Source of the DNA: Berberis thunbergii
Lineage: Eukaryota; Streptophyta; Magnoliopsida; Ranunculales; Berberidaceae
Assembly: GCA_003290165.1 (NCBI GenBank)
Contig: QNQO01000831.1
Coordinates: 433,005 to 497,004 of the forward strand
Length of the DNA: 64,000 nt
Direction: 5' to 3'
The notes under the pieces are model-generated. The model ran no database searches and was not told the origin of the DNA. It worked only from the letters and a program-made list of their open reading frames with translations. This document shows positions 23,864 through 34,039 of this stretch, piece after piece (position 1 is the stretch's first letter; the number at the start of each line of letters is the position of its first letter). Both the position numbers and the translations under genes were made by a program.

Positions 23864-24765
23864 TTTCAATGACATCTATCAATTCTGTTCCGCATCTGTT
23901 ACGCTTTCGCGAGGCGCAACAAATTAGTATCATAGCCGAAAGTATTTCCCTGTGAATTGGTAATTATGTACGAAAGTGTTGAAAAATGTAAAAGAGCAGT
24001 CAAGTTGAAGTTCCAGTTCGAAACTTTAGAGAATGCTTTAGGAGATAAGTTGGACACCATGGGAGAAGAAGATTGGAACGAGTTGAATCGACAAACATGT
24101 GGGTTTATTCGACTGTGTTTAGTGAATGAACAAAAATACTTCTTTATAAAGGAAACCCCCACAAAGTGTTGTGGGAAAAGTTGGAAGGCAAGTATATGAC
24201 AAAAAATATTCAAAATAAACTCTTCCTCATGAAGCATGAGCATCTGGATGAATTCAATGGGACTGATTACCGACCTATTGAATTTAGAACGAAATTGTTC
24301 CAGAGAATTATAAAGCTTTGCATCTTTTGAATTCCCTTCTAGAAGAACATTAGCATCTCGTGACAACTTTGTTAATGGGAAAAAAAATCATTAAATTATG
24401 ATGAGATTGCTACAACATTGGTCAATTATGAGTATAGGAAGATGGACATCAAAGTCCATAAGGATGCAATATCTGAAGCAATGACTGCGAGGGGAAGATC
24501 GAAAAGTCGAAAATTTGGTAGTCAAAGAGATAAATCTTGATCCAAATTAAGAAGTGGGTCAAAGGTTTCGGTGATAGATAAATGCACTTACTGTCATCAG
24601 AAAAGGGCATTGGGTCAAAGATTGTTTGAAAGTCAAAGCCAAATAGAAAGAAAAGAAATGCAACACTGTGAATGTCGTCGAATGTAGTGGTGAAGATTTT
24701 GATGAGTATCACAGTGTTCAACAATTTACAACTGGTGGTCAACCAAGTGACTGAAAATTCAACAC
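23864..24765 (+). pseudogene. copia gag pseudogene, copy 1
   Basis: Continues the copia LTR end, then a degenerate initiator-tRNA primer site (ttagtatcatagcc near 23924), then a gag-like frame (VKLKFQFETLENALGDK, KYMTKNIQNKLFLMKHEHLDEF). A CCHC zinc knuckle is split by a frameshift near 24590-24625 (CTYCH...KGHWVKDC). Several stops are present. Copy 2 (44181-45090) is similar and equally dead, so the decay predates the segment duplication. Confidence 0.75.
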
Positions 24766-25600
24766 TAAGGACCCTCAGATGCTGGCCTATTGCGAAAAAG
24801 TAAATGACGCCAAGAAAGAGTTTAAGAAAATCCTACTCCGTCGTTGTTCTAGAGCAAACAATGAGGAAGCTGACACCCTAGCCAAGATGGCCATGTCCGC
24901 AACAAACAACTCTAACAGACTCAAAGTTCCAAAAAAATTGGCTCAATAGGAGAAAAACCCACAAGATTTTCTCATCAAATGAGGAGACTAGCTAGGTGAG
25001 TCCCCTGGTTAGCTCTATTAAAGAAGGAGTCCTACCAACAGAAAAGTTGGAGGTTCGAAAGCTGAAAAAATTGGTGGTATGGTGCACACTCCCCAATGAC
25101 AAGCTATATAGAATATCAACAACTAGCCCACTGCTCAGGTGCTTGACTCCTTATGTGATGGACTATGTCCTCTGAGAGATCCACGAAGGAATCTACGAGA
25201 ACTGCCCTAGAGGAAAGACATTGGCCCAGAAAGCCCTCACACTAGGCGATTATTGGCCCAAGATGTAGTAGGAGGCCAAAGATCTGGTCCATAAATGTGA
25301 CAAGTGTCAGAGGTACGCCCCGTACACACATATGCTCACGCAGAACTTGGTCCCAATGACGAGGTATCCTCCCTCCATCACGCCCTCAATGGTAGTGCCA
25401 ATGAAGGAGTGAAACACTCGTTATATAATGTGAACAAAACGAATGAGAAAGGCCCATGCAACCCTAATTTTTATCAGTCTCCATCCTTATTGAGTCACCT
25501 GACTTTATCATCGGACTATCTTTTGGCCATCACAACTCTGGTTCACCGTTACTCATCTTTGCAGGTAAAAAATCAATAGGGACGGATTTGGATGCATCAA
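24766..25600 (+). pseudogene. Tat-type gypsy RNase H/integrase remnant plus LTR end, copy 1
   Basis: RNase H end (SRANNEEADTLAKMA) is followed by an integrase zinc-binding region (REIHEGIYENCPRGKTLA, then DLVHKCDKCQRYAP). Downstream, 25430-25600 resembles the tail of an LTR (tttgcaggtaaaaaatcaa, then ggatgcatca) and parallels the LTR end at 49650-49683. Stops at several places. The join to copia gag at 24765 shows two unrelated retroelements fused. Copy 2 is at 45100-45925. Confidence 0.7.
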
Positions 25601-25714
25601 TTTGGATGATTTTTTAATGACGTTAGCATTTGGTCCCTAGGTTAGTTTTGTTCCTTTTGCATGGGCTCTTTAGAGAAAATGCAAGACAAGGTCAAACACC
25701 AAAGCTTATGTGAA

Positions 25715-26500
25715 ATCATTCTACTAAAATGAAAAGGATAGTTCTTTTAGTTCCGAACAAAGGAACTCATTTCTTTACTACGAATCCCTTCCCTTCATGT
25801 GAATATTGCTCATCAGGAAATGTGATGCAAAATCTCCTTGTTATCTATTACTTTGTGAAAATTTGTTCATCTGTTTCTCTCTATCTTAAAGTATCTTTAG
25901 CACCTCAGGGTGTTAATTTGATGTACCGAGTTAAGGTTAAACCAAAAGACGTTCTGTTTTTTGGTAAGTTAATCTGAATCAGATGAGTGAGGTTGTACTC
26001 TGCACCTAAAATGGGTTTCTTTAGTCTTTTATATAAATTTAACTGCTAGGATTTTGATTTCTGTTTTTCACATTTGAGTCAAGGAAGATCCAGTGGTTGA
26101 TGAATCCCAAGAGATCTTCTCTAGAGGAAAGATAGAGGATGGCAACATGTTAGAGTCCTTTTAATAAGCTTCCCAACCTCCATATTTTTGGGGAATACTT
26201 TAGATGAAAAAACGTGTTGGAAAATGTTTTCCTTTATTTCTTTCCAACATTTAGACCAGAGTCTGCTTCTTCTAACCATGTTCTTCACCATATATTTATC
26301 ATCATGCGCAAGCCCTAAAGAGAAATTGGAGAAATAATGTACCGAGACCGAGAGATTAAAGTTTTACTAAACCCTAAACCCCAAAACCCAACTTTGACCA
26401 TAATGTTCCATAAAATCATATTTTTCATGGTCTATAAAGTTTATTCAATTATTTTTTCCTTCTAACAAAGTAAGATTTTTTAAAAGTTTCTTCGAAAATT
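25715..26500. other. no assignable feature
   Basis: Starts exactly where homology between the segment copies ends. AT-rich, with short unremarkable ORFs and no recognised gene. Confidence 0.5.
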
Positions 26501-26661
26501 CTAGGGGTCGAGGGAAAGGGAGCGAGGGATGGGTGTAACCACCCATCCTCCTCGAGATGAGCGCTAGTGTGCATCTCCATGGCAATGCACTCATTTCGGG
26601 GAGGATGGGTGGTTACACCCATCCCTCGCTCCTTTCTCTCGACCCCTCCCTCTACCCCTAG
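26501..26661. repeat. foldback (hairpin) element A
   Basis: Two arms of about 61 bases (26503-26563 and 26587-26647) pair with roughly 90% identity around a 23-base loop, and outer words CTAGGGGT and ACCCCTAG close it. Each arm contains a smaller palindrome (ggatgggtgtaaccaccc). Transcripts would fold into a long hairpin. Ends resemble those of element B at 54231-54409. Confidence 0.75.
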
Positions 26662-26759
26662 CAAAGCTCAAGTTTCTTATACTTGAATATTTTCATTCCG
26701 GTACATAGAGTTCTATTACCAAATATTTACCTAATATTTGTATAGTATGATTCATCGTC

Positions 26760-27069
26760 CACTACACCAAATTGACACGTTTGTAACAACTCTCAAAACA
26801 ATATCACTTTTGAGATGTTACAATTCACCAAACAATTTCAAATCAAAACTAAATTTAGTCAAAAAAATGAAAAACAGTAACAAAAAAAAAATGATATAAT
26901 AAGTTGGATCACCATGAATAGTATCACTTTTATAACCATACTCTTCATGGTGATACTATTATTGTATCATTTTGTTTGTGAAAATATGTAAAGTTGTTAG
27001 GTGAATTGTTACACTTCAAAAGTGATACTGTTTTGAAGGTTGTTACAAAAATGTCAATATAGTGTAGTG
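26760..27069. mobile_element. 310-bp CACTA-type MITE
   Basis: Begins CACTACACCAAATTGACA and ends with the inverse (tgtcaatatagtgtagtg). Arms pair over about 75 bases. It is flanked by the 3-bp target duplication GTC at 26757-26759 and 27070-27072, as expected of CACTA elements. The centre holds a second inverted pair (caccatgaatagtatcac and gtgatactatt). It has no coding capacity, so it would depend on an autonomous partner. Confidence 0.9.
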
Positions 27070-27072
27070 GTC

Positions 27073-27700
27073 TCAAAACATGTTTGCATTGAACCCAATG
27101 TTGCCACAATGGTGGTAAATATGAATGCAAGCTGTGCAAAATCTTCAAATTTTTTCCATGGAAAGATTATTGAGAATGACATGAGTGATTACATCACTAT
27201 TTCAACACTATCACAAATTCATAAAACTGAACTCAATGCCTTTGTGTTCCAAAAGAAAAAAATGCTTCATTCACCAAACTATTCAATCTGTCGTTGACTT
27301 CATACATGGTGAATTCCACCAAAAAATAAATAATTTTTTTTTAAAAATAGAAAAAATAAAATAACATAAATAAATAGAGAGAACATGAAGGGGGCAAAGG
27401 AGTACCCACCTTGCATGTCTCTATGGGGGTGGCTAAGGTCTCTGTGTATGATATATTTTGTCGGCAAACAAAAACAACACTACTCTTAATTTATCTTCTC
27501 TAACTTTTTATTTATTAATCTCTTTGTACATGTTTTTTAATTATATTTTATATGTTTATGCTGATAAATATAAAAAAAAGAAATTAAAGCTAGCTAGCTA
27601 GCAAGCAAGCAAAGCAAAGAGAAAGGGAGTGTGTTGTGTGTGGTGAAACCGTGGTGGATCATTATTGTCATTCTTTTGCTACCAAATTTTTAATTTGCTC
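27073..27700. other. AT-rich flank upstream of the ACS fragment
   Basis: No gene found. It contains an agctagctagctagcaagcaagc run near 27589 and a GA-rich stretch, consistent with a plant promoter region. Confidence 0.4.
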
Positions 27701-27711
27701 AAGCTCCCTCC

Positions 27712-27720
27712 TTTATATAT
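27712..27720 (+). promoter_or_regulatory. TATA box of the ACS fragment
   Basis: TTATATATA followed about 30 bp later by an A/C-rich leader (ccaacacatacaacacaaac), a typical plant core promoter and 5' UTR start. It lies about 420 bp upstream of the surviving ACC-synthase codons. Confidence 0.55.
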
Positions 27721-28142
27721 AGAGACCTCTTTTGCTACCACTTCAAGTCATTCCTTCCAACACATACAACACAAACACAAAACTCTCTAACAAAAAAAAA
27801 AAAAAACTCTCATTCTCTTCTTCATCCTTCAATTCAAAACCCCTTTGATCATTCCATCGATCGAGAACACCCAAACTCAAGCTGATCTCGAAGAAGATTA
27901 TTATAATCATGAAATATCTATCGAGCGTGGTTTCATGAAGAAGAACTCCTTTAACTTTCAAGTTAAGTTTGTGGGCTTGTTGATAAGCTTCTTCGAGCGC
28001 GGTTTCAGTAATTTCAAAGTTGTTGGAGCTTGAACATTGTATCGGTACAATTTCTACTCCAGTTCTCCATTTCAGATCTCTATCAAACCTATAACAAAAA
28101 AGATTTCAACAACAATGTTTAGTACATTGAACAATATTAAAT

Positions 28143-28467
28143 GAGAAGAAGAATCCATATGATGAGATTCAGAATCCTACTGGAATCATTCAGATGGGTT
28201 TGGCGGAGAATCAGGTTGGTTAATTTTCTATATTTTTATTTTCCGAATAAACCCAAAACACTTTCTTCTTTCCATTCGTTTAATCTTGCATGGTTTTGAA
28301 TTCTAACATTTTCATTTTTTGTGACTATTCAACTTTCATTTGATCTTCTAGAATCATGGATATCAGAAAACCCGGAGCCAGTCGAGTTCAAAAGAGAAGG
28401 CAAATCCATTTTCAGAGAACTAGCTCTCTTCCAGGATTATCATGGCTTGCCAGCTTTCAAGAATGGC
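28143..28467 (+). pseudogene. ACS: 1-aminocyclopropane-1-carboxylate (ACC) synthase, type-2-like, 5' fragment
   Basis: ACC synthase makes the ethylene precursor ACC from S-adenosylmethionine using PLP. Exon 1 end (28143-28214) reads EKKNPYDEIQNPTGIIQMGL-AENQ, followed by a GT donor. Exon 2 (28333-28467) reads [18 protein letters not shown] and [15 protein letters not shown], all hallmark N-terminal blocks of the family and closest to the ACS4/5/8-like group. Broken features: codons upstream of 28143 run into a stop; the acceptor before 28333 reads AA instead of AG; homology ends abruptly after AFK, so the PLP lysine and most of the fold are missing. A TATA box and leader survive upstream, so transcription may persist. 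Confidence 0.85.
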
Positions 28468-28559
28468 TTGAATATAAAGAAATGAAGAAGAATTCTTCAT
28501 TTTTATAAAACTTCCAAAACTTGCTAAAGCTCTTTATTTTATAAAACTCTCTTAATAGA

Positions 28560-29320
28560 AGCTATTCTTGTAGTCTTGTATACAAGTATTGCAGCTGCCC
28601 CAAACTGTTACTTGGTCAGGCCAGGCCAGGCTAAGGAATATGATATTTCGAAATATGTGGAAATTTCATGATTTTTTTTTTTATTTGAAGTTACCGAAAT
28701 CTATTTTGAAAATCCGAAATATGTCAAAAAAATTTAGAAAAAAAAGAAATAAATATTTTAATCTCCATATATTTTAACATACTATAATGTTATTTTAGTG
28801 TCAAAAGTTTGTCGTTTGAGTGATTCTTATTTAATATGTAGTCTGGATGATTCTACTAGTGCCTGTGAGATTTTTTTATGTAGTATTTAAGAATTTAAAA
28901 TGTATAAATTATATCATTAAATTCGAAATCACAATAGAAATTTTTATTTTTTCTACACAAAATGAAATATTTCACAAAATATTTCTTAAAATCGGGAGAC
29001 TGGAATTAACTCAAAAAACGAAATCACAATCCTTGGGCCAGGCCATGCTTCTACATGATTTTGGGCTGAGCCACAGGCAGTCCGAGTTGATCCATGAAGT
29101 AAGGTTCCCAACACACAACAAAAACCAGTGCCCAAAGTATCAACAAACTACTCTAAAATGGCCGAACTGAATCAGTGAGCCTCATTTGTCGCTACTTGTG
29201 TTAAGTGAATATCAAAGACAAAACTTATTTACGAATAAATTATTTCCACTTCGCCTTAAAAATTCCAAAAAATTTACACACACTCCTACTTGCTTGGTTT
29301 CCTAAACCTTGTTTCTCAAT
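28560..29320. other. AT-rich sequence with short G+C-rich repeats
   Basis: No gene recognised. Two related patches, gtcaggccaggccaggc near 28615 and ttgggccaggccatgc near 29032, flank an AT-rich stretch and may mark the ends of an unclassified insertion. Confidence 0.3.
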
Positions 29321-29465
29321 TCTCAACAGGATGTGAAAAAGAAGCTCATCATCATCAACTACATGTACTGTTTTTCCCATTCATGGCGCAATGTCACATG
29401 ATCCCAATGCTAGACAGAGTGAAACTCTTCTCTCTCCGTGGTGTAAAAGCCACCATTGTCACCAC

Positions 29466-30405
29466 CATGGGCGGATCCACCGCTTGGATAAGATTGACCC
29501 CCTTAGGTTTTGTAAAAAATTCATTAAAGTAGTTAAAATTTCACTATTGCCCCCCTTTGAAAATTTATATTGCCCCCCTTGAAATTTCATATTGCTTTCT
29601 CTTTATAAAAAAAACATCATAGATCCCAAATCGCAAGAGAAACTGAGCCTCTTGTGTTTGTGTCTGTGCTTGCGTCTTGCGATATTTTCTTAAGTTCTGC
29701 TTCATCTCCGCCTGAAACAGGTGAGTTTGTTTGAGGTTATTATTTCTCCATCTCTGACTTGTTGATTTTATGCCCTGGTCTTGCAATAAAAATTTCGATG
29801 AATTTCTGAAACCTAAATTCCTGAATTTAATATAGTTTTTCATGTCAACCGATTCAGAGATTCTCCATCTAATATTACAACTAACAAGAAAAGAAGAAAC
29901 AATGACAAACCTACATGTCCGATGAATGTTGTGTCAATCAAAAAAGCAATTGTATCAGCTGATAAAGCCATTGCAGCAGGCAATACAATATAAAATATCT
30001 CCAAGCCAATCTCATCCTTCTTGAAAACAATCTCGCAATAAGCCTTAATGGTCTTTCTATAAAAGCAAAAAAAAAAAAAATGCTCTACATAAAATGTTAT
30101 TAAGCAATCAATCTCACGCTCAAAGACAAACACACCCCATACACACCACATGTACACATTTCACACTACACACATAGCGACATACATAGCCTGTTTGCAA
30201 TGTACATAAAAATTGAAATTTTTATGTTGTATATCTCCATCGTTAAACATAACCCAGAAAAAGAAGACAAACTTTAATGCCTTTACTAATTTCTTGGAAA
30301 CTTCTTATACAAAGGACATTTTTTATGCTGTATACCGAGGAAATTTCTTGAAAATGTTACATATTTTTTTGCCCCCCTTTGTCTGCAATCCTGAATCCGC
30401 CCCTG
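29466..30405. mobile_element. Tip100-like non-autonomous hAT element (940 bp) carrying a MATE exon
   Basis: Left end CATGGGCGGATCCACC and right end (reverse) CAGGGGCGGATTCAGG are near-inverse and match the CAGGGGCGGA ends of Tip100-type hAT elements. Exact 8-bp target duplication gtcaccac at 29458-29465 and 30406-30413. Subterminal ttgcccccctt occurs at both ends. It contains no transposase but does contain a host-derived MATE transporter exon in antisense orientation. Confidence 0.88.
29911..30032 (-). pseudogene. captured MATE-family transporter exon
   Basis: Open stretch KKDEIGLEIFYIVLPAAMAL followed by SADTIAFLIDTTFIGHV, ending at a GT donor. It matches the first transmembrane region of FRD3/EDS5-type MATE efflux carriers (family pattern: DEIG-EIL-IALPAALAL...ASLIDTAFIG). 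The rest of the transporter is absent. It lies inside the hAT element in antisense to the disrupted UGT. Confidence 0.8.
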
Positions 30406-30746
30406 GTCACCACCCCTCTCAATGTCCCTAACATCTCCTCCCAGCGGCCTTGATATCGATATTGTAACAATTCCCCTCCCTTGTGAAGAAGTTGGGTCAC
30501 CCCAAGGATGTGAAAGCATAGACTCGATCAAATTTACGTACATGGCCAACAATTTCTACAACATCGTGTTACCTATCCTGCAACCATAATCTGAAAAAGT
30601 TCTACAACACTTGTACCTTGTGGATTGCATTGTATCAGCCGAGTTCTTACCATGGCCTAGTGATGTCGTGTGTGATCATGAAATTACAAGATTAGTTTTC
30701 CATGGAAAAAGCTTTTCTAAATGCTGCATATTAGACAACCTACATG

Positions 30747-31490
30747 TGACACCTGCTTTTTTTTTCTTTCTCTATACCACCTTGTGGTGGTGCTTAGAAA
30801 ACTTGTGGTGGCACATAAACACCGTTCTTCTACAAGTTTCTACAAAATTCTTAAACTTTCTAAATTATTCTCGTTAGATATTTTTGTTCTTTTGGTTTTC
30901 TCTGATAAAAAGAAAACTAAGCTCAGAGAGGAGAGAACTTGAGTGAGAGCTCTTAAAGAAAATACATATAGGATCTTGGTCTGAAAAACATGACTTGTGT
31001 GTGTTTGAATCTACCTTGTTGGTCTGAAATTGTTTTGGAAAATGCATTTAGAGGAAGAAGACGATGACGTCATTTGTTTGACTCCAATTTTGATCGAACT
31101 TTGATTGATCATACAATTTGAACTGTACCTCTATATTGAGTACCGTTTTCACCGTTGCGATCACCGTGACGAATTTTAATTTTAGAACAAATATATTTTG
31201 TATTATAAAATATTTTAATTTTAGCAATATCATGCCTCGAAATGCGTGTTTTCAAGTAGATGTTCATTATTGAATCATTGTGCATCATATGTGATTGTGC
31301 TCTTTAAAACTTAGTTTCATCTAATGATACTATGGAAATGATGTGATTGGATAAGTATGGAGAAATCGTGATTTTGACATGAATACCCTATTCCGGCGTT
31401 TGAAATGTACAGAATGGTACATTATGACCATAGAGGCTTTGATTTATGATATTTGTATAATTCGTACAGATAGAGTTGTACAAAGTTTGT
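30747..31490. other. no assignable gene
   Basis: From the end of the UGT fragment to the palindromic repeat pair. AT-rich. The right part probably belongs to the leader or LTR of the second Tekay-like fragment, but its left border could not be placed. Confidence 0.35.
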
Positions 31491-31492
31491 CT

Positions 31493-31637
31493 CCAAAAGG
31501 GGAAAACTAAGCCACTATACGAGTCATGACTCACGTAATATAGTGGAGTGTTCCCGAGGAGAGCCAGATTCCCAAAAGGGGAAAACTAAGCCACTGTATG
31601 AGTCATGACTCGCATGATACAGTGGAGTGTTCCGGAG
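31493..31637 (+). repeat. tandem pair of palindromic units
   Basis: Two units 79 bp apart, each starting ccaaaaggggaaaactaagc and containing gagtcatgactc at the centre of a longer inverted repeat. Unit 1 pairs CCACTATA with TATAGTGG and unit 2 pairs CCACTGTAT with ATACAGTGG, so a change in one arm is matched in the other. A degenerate third unit appears near 31875-31895. Confidence 0.7.
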
Positions 31638-34039
31638 GGGTCAGAGGAAGAGTGTGAACTTAGTCCTCTTCCAGCGCGCAGTTTTATATGTGATTTAGCC
31701 CCTGTGTCCAGTCTTTTGAGGTGGAGTATGCATTTTAGAGACGACACCTCGTTTGAAATGCATACATACTCAACGTAGATATTGGTACACGTATGGAGGT
31801 GTGTCGGTGTGAGACATATTCAACACATGGATAGGAGCGATAGGGTATTTATGGTTTAAAAATTTTATGATATGTCTCGCGTGATACAATGGGGAGTTCT
31901 TAAGGATCTATAGACAGGGACATGTCTTGAAACAGAGTATGTCATAATAAAATGGTATGATATGTCTTGAAACAAGAAAAGTCGTGATAGAAAAAATGTA
32001 TGATCTGAATAAAAAAATGAGTATGTGAGAATTTGAGAAAAATTATATGTGTAAGAGATTATAGAAATTTTCACCCATTTGGAAGTAATGGTTTATTAAA
32101 AAGTTATGACTTTGTTGATCATATGATTGGTGCATATGAATAGTTGATCATATGGTTGGTGCATTATGAATAAGTTGTATAGTATGATGTAAGGCAGATA
32201 TTGACGTATCATGAATCGTGGATCATTATTTTTATGTTTTAATTGTTGCTGATTTTTATTCTGCTCATACCAGCTTTAACCGATTTCTTTGTTTTGTGGC
32301 AATTGGGTGCACTCTTATTGGAATGTAGTATCTGAAAGCGAGTTTGTTGATCAAGCCAAGCAGAAGTAGATCATTGTCTTTTTAAGGGTTTGTAAGATGT
32401 TTTGTATCTTGCTTTTTGGTGTTCAGTATGCAAGTTATGTTTTGTGTCTTTGCTTTGGTGTGTGGATTTGAGGGCAAAGGTTGTCAATAGAATGGTTGTA
32501 ATATTTTGGAGTTTTGTGTAATATGATGGAATTTCATTTCCGAGAACTTTTATGTGTGAATGTGGTCAGGTTGTATCTTATGTGTCGTTTGTAAAAATTT
32601 CCTTAACAATTCCTCGCGATGTGGGAGTGGGTAGAGAAGTAAGATATTTTGTTTGATTAGAGTGTGTTTGTTTTGAGTTTTTTCAGTGAGATGATGTTGC
32701 GTCGTACAAGGAATATTGATGATATAAAGTTCCTAGGAGTTATAATCTGGACCACAATGCGATTACCACATTGATACAAGGTTTAAGGCAGTGTAGTTCC
32801 CATGATGATCCATTTGCTCGCCGAAATAAAACTTTCTTTGGACTTGGAGGTAAGAGGTTTAATGGGAATGGGGGAGCTATAGCAGCAGATCGTTGTCTCC
32901 GTAAAACAGAGGTGATATTGGAACGGATGAGTATTGCGTCAGAGCAGCGTAGTGAATTGCCAACTCACCAGTTTGATGGAGATGTGTTAAATTGGTGTGA
33001 TTCTATGCGACAGACTCGTGATGTAGTTGTTATGACTTGGGAAACTTTTGTTGTGTTGTTTGAACGTCAATTCATTCCTGCAGCAGCAAAAACACAGTTA
33101 GTTGATCAATTCATTAAGTTATAGCAAGGTCAACGAATTGTAGTTGAGTATGTGACTGAGTTTAATCAGCATAGTCAGTATGCGCCGTATCTGGTAGATA
33201 CTCTGGAGAAGAAAATTTTGAAGTTCTTATATGGATTAAATCTTTTCTTAAAGAGATAGTTAATACCAATGGTTGATAAACCTTTTGAGGAACTTTATAA
33301 CGCGACCTTGAGACAAGAAAATGTGGAGATATAGTGTAAAAAGGTGGTAGATTATAATCAAAGGATATTTCATGGTAGTAGTGGACAAAGGTTTGATAGG
33401 GATAAGAAAGGTCACCAAAGAGAGGTTCAGGGCCAGCAGCGGTAGCCAAGCAGGGGAGGACTAGTGAAAGGAGGTAACCAGATGATAGATGGACATAAAC
33501 AACATGGAGTGTATATTCGAGGGACTAGATTGCAGTAAAGCGGGTATGTTATATTTGTGATCAGGAAGGACACATAGCTAGAAATTGTCCTAAAGGAAAC
33601 GAGAAGCCACAGAACTAGCATGAACAAAGTGGTCAGGGAAACCAGGGCCAGTGTGTTATGAGTGTGCTCAGCAGGGGCACATTTCTTGATTCTGTACTCA
33701 CCCACAATGGGTTGCTCTTGTGGTAGTGGTGGTGAGAGAGATCAGCATGCTACCGTCTCAGTGTCGTCGGTTCGTTTAGCTGCTATTTCTGGTCAGGGAA
33801 ATGTAGAGGGTATGTATTTTTTATTCTTATAAAGTTAGCATTGCTTATGCATGTTTTACAATTCATGATATTCAAATATATGAAATCCACGATAGTTTGA
33901 ACATGATTGGCTTAATTTTGAATTTTGTGAATATTAGGGTATGTGATGTCTTTTCAATCACGACTGCGGGTGCTTTTCGATACTGGTGCTTCTAGATCCT
34001 TTATTTCTAGGCAATTGGTAAAGAGATATCATTTAGTAG
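31638..34039 (+). mobile_element. second Tekay-like gypsy fragment (leader, gag, start of protease)
   Basis: 32080-34039 is homologous to 16540-18260, and the upstream part is the presumed leader. It ends abruptly inside protease, at the left border of segment copy 2, where NDB exon 2 sequence begins. Divergence from the other fragment is a few percent plus small indels. Confidence 0.8.
32692..34039 (+). pseudogene. gag-protease remnant of the second Tekay-like fragment
   Basis: Gag core (SELPTHQFDGDVLNWCDSM, ETFVVLFERQF) with stops at several places and a short deletion just after the start. It keeps a complete CCHC knuckle (CDQEGHIARNC) near 33556-33590 and the protease DTG (LFDTGASRSFIS) near 33976, both lost in the fragment at 16.9-18.3 kb. 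The frame is cut at RQLVKRYHLVG by the segment border. Confidence 0.8.

Larger units (their letters stand above)
9641..25714. repeat. segmental duplication, copy 1
   Basis: Collinear with 34040-46034 in the same orientation. Shared order: NDB exons 2 and 1, LysM gene, GGGTGTTTG repeat, unidentified exon, copia LTR and gag, Tat RNase H/integrase remnant. The left border is tgtgacactaggtaac inside NDB exon 2, and the right border is cttatgtgaaa. The LysM coding sequences differ at about 5 of 264 bases. This copy is interrupted by retroelement DNA at 14325-20150 and 20502-23863, both absent from copy 2. Confidence 0.9.
29330..30746 (+). pseudogene. UDP-glycosyltransferase (UGT73-like) pseudogene split by a hAT element
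   Basis: Plant family-1 UGTs move sugar from UDP-sugars to small molecules. Part 1 (29334-29465) codes for the N-terminal strand and acceptor site ([26 protein letters not shown]), with Cys where the family usually has Gly before the catalytic His. Part 2 (from 30406) continues the same protein (TTPLNVPNIS), then frameshifted pieces (DSIKFTYMANNFYNIVLP, CIVSAEFLPWPSDV, ITRLVFHGKSFSKCC) ending near 30746. The C-terminal UDP-sugar box is absent. A 940-bp hAT element with an 8-bp target duplication separates the parts. The start ATG is out of frame with the rest. Clearly non-functional. Confidence 0.85.

Noticed and set aside
25729..25977. 82-codon ORF with hydrophobic centre
   Set aside because: No family recognised, no splice or promoter context, and close to the rearrangement border.
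29458..29466. Reading the UGT insertion as a Mutator element with a 9-bp duplication
   Set aside because: The ninth base is also the first C of the CAxGGGCGGA end, so an 8-bp duplication with hAT-type ends fits better.
31493..31637. CRISPR-like repeat array
   Set aside because: Only two to three units, eukaryotic retroelement context, no spacer structure.
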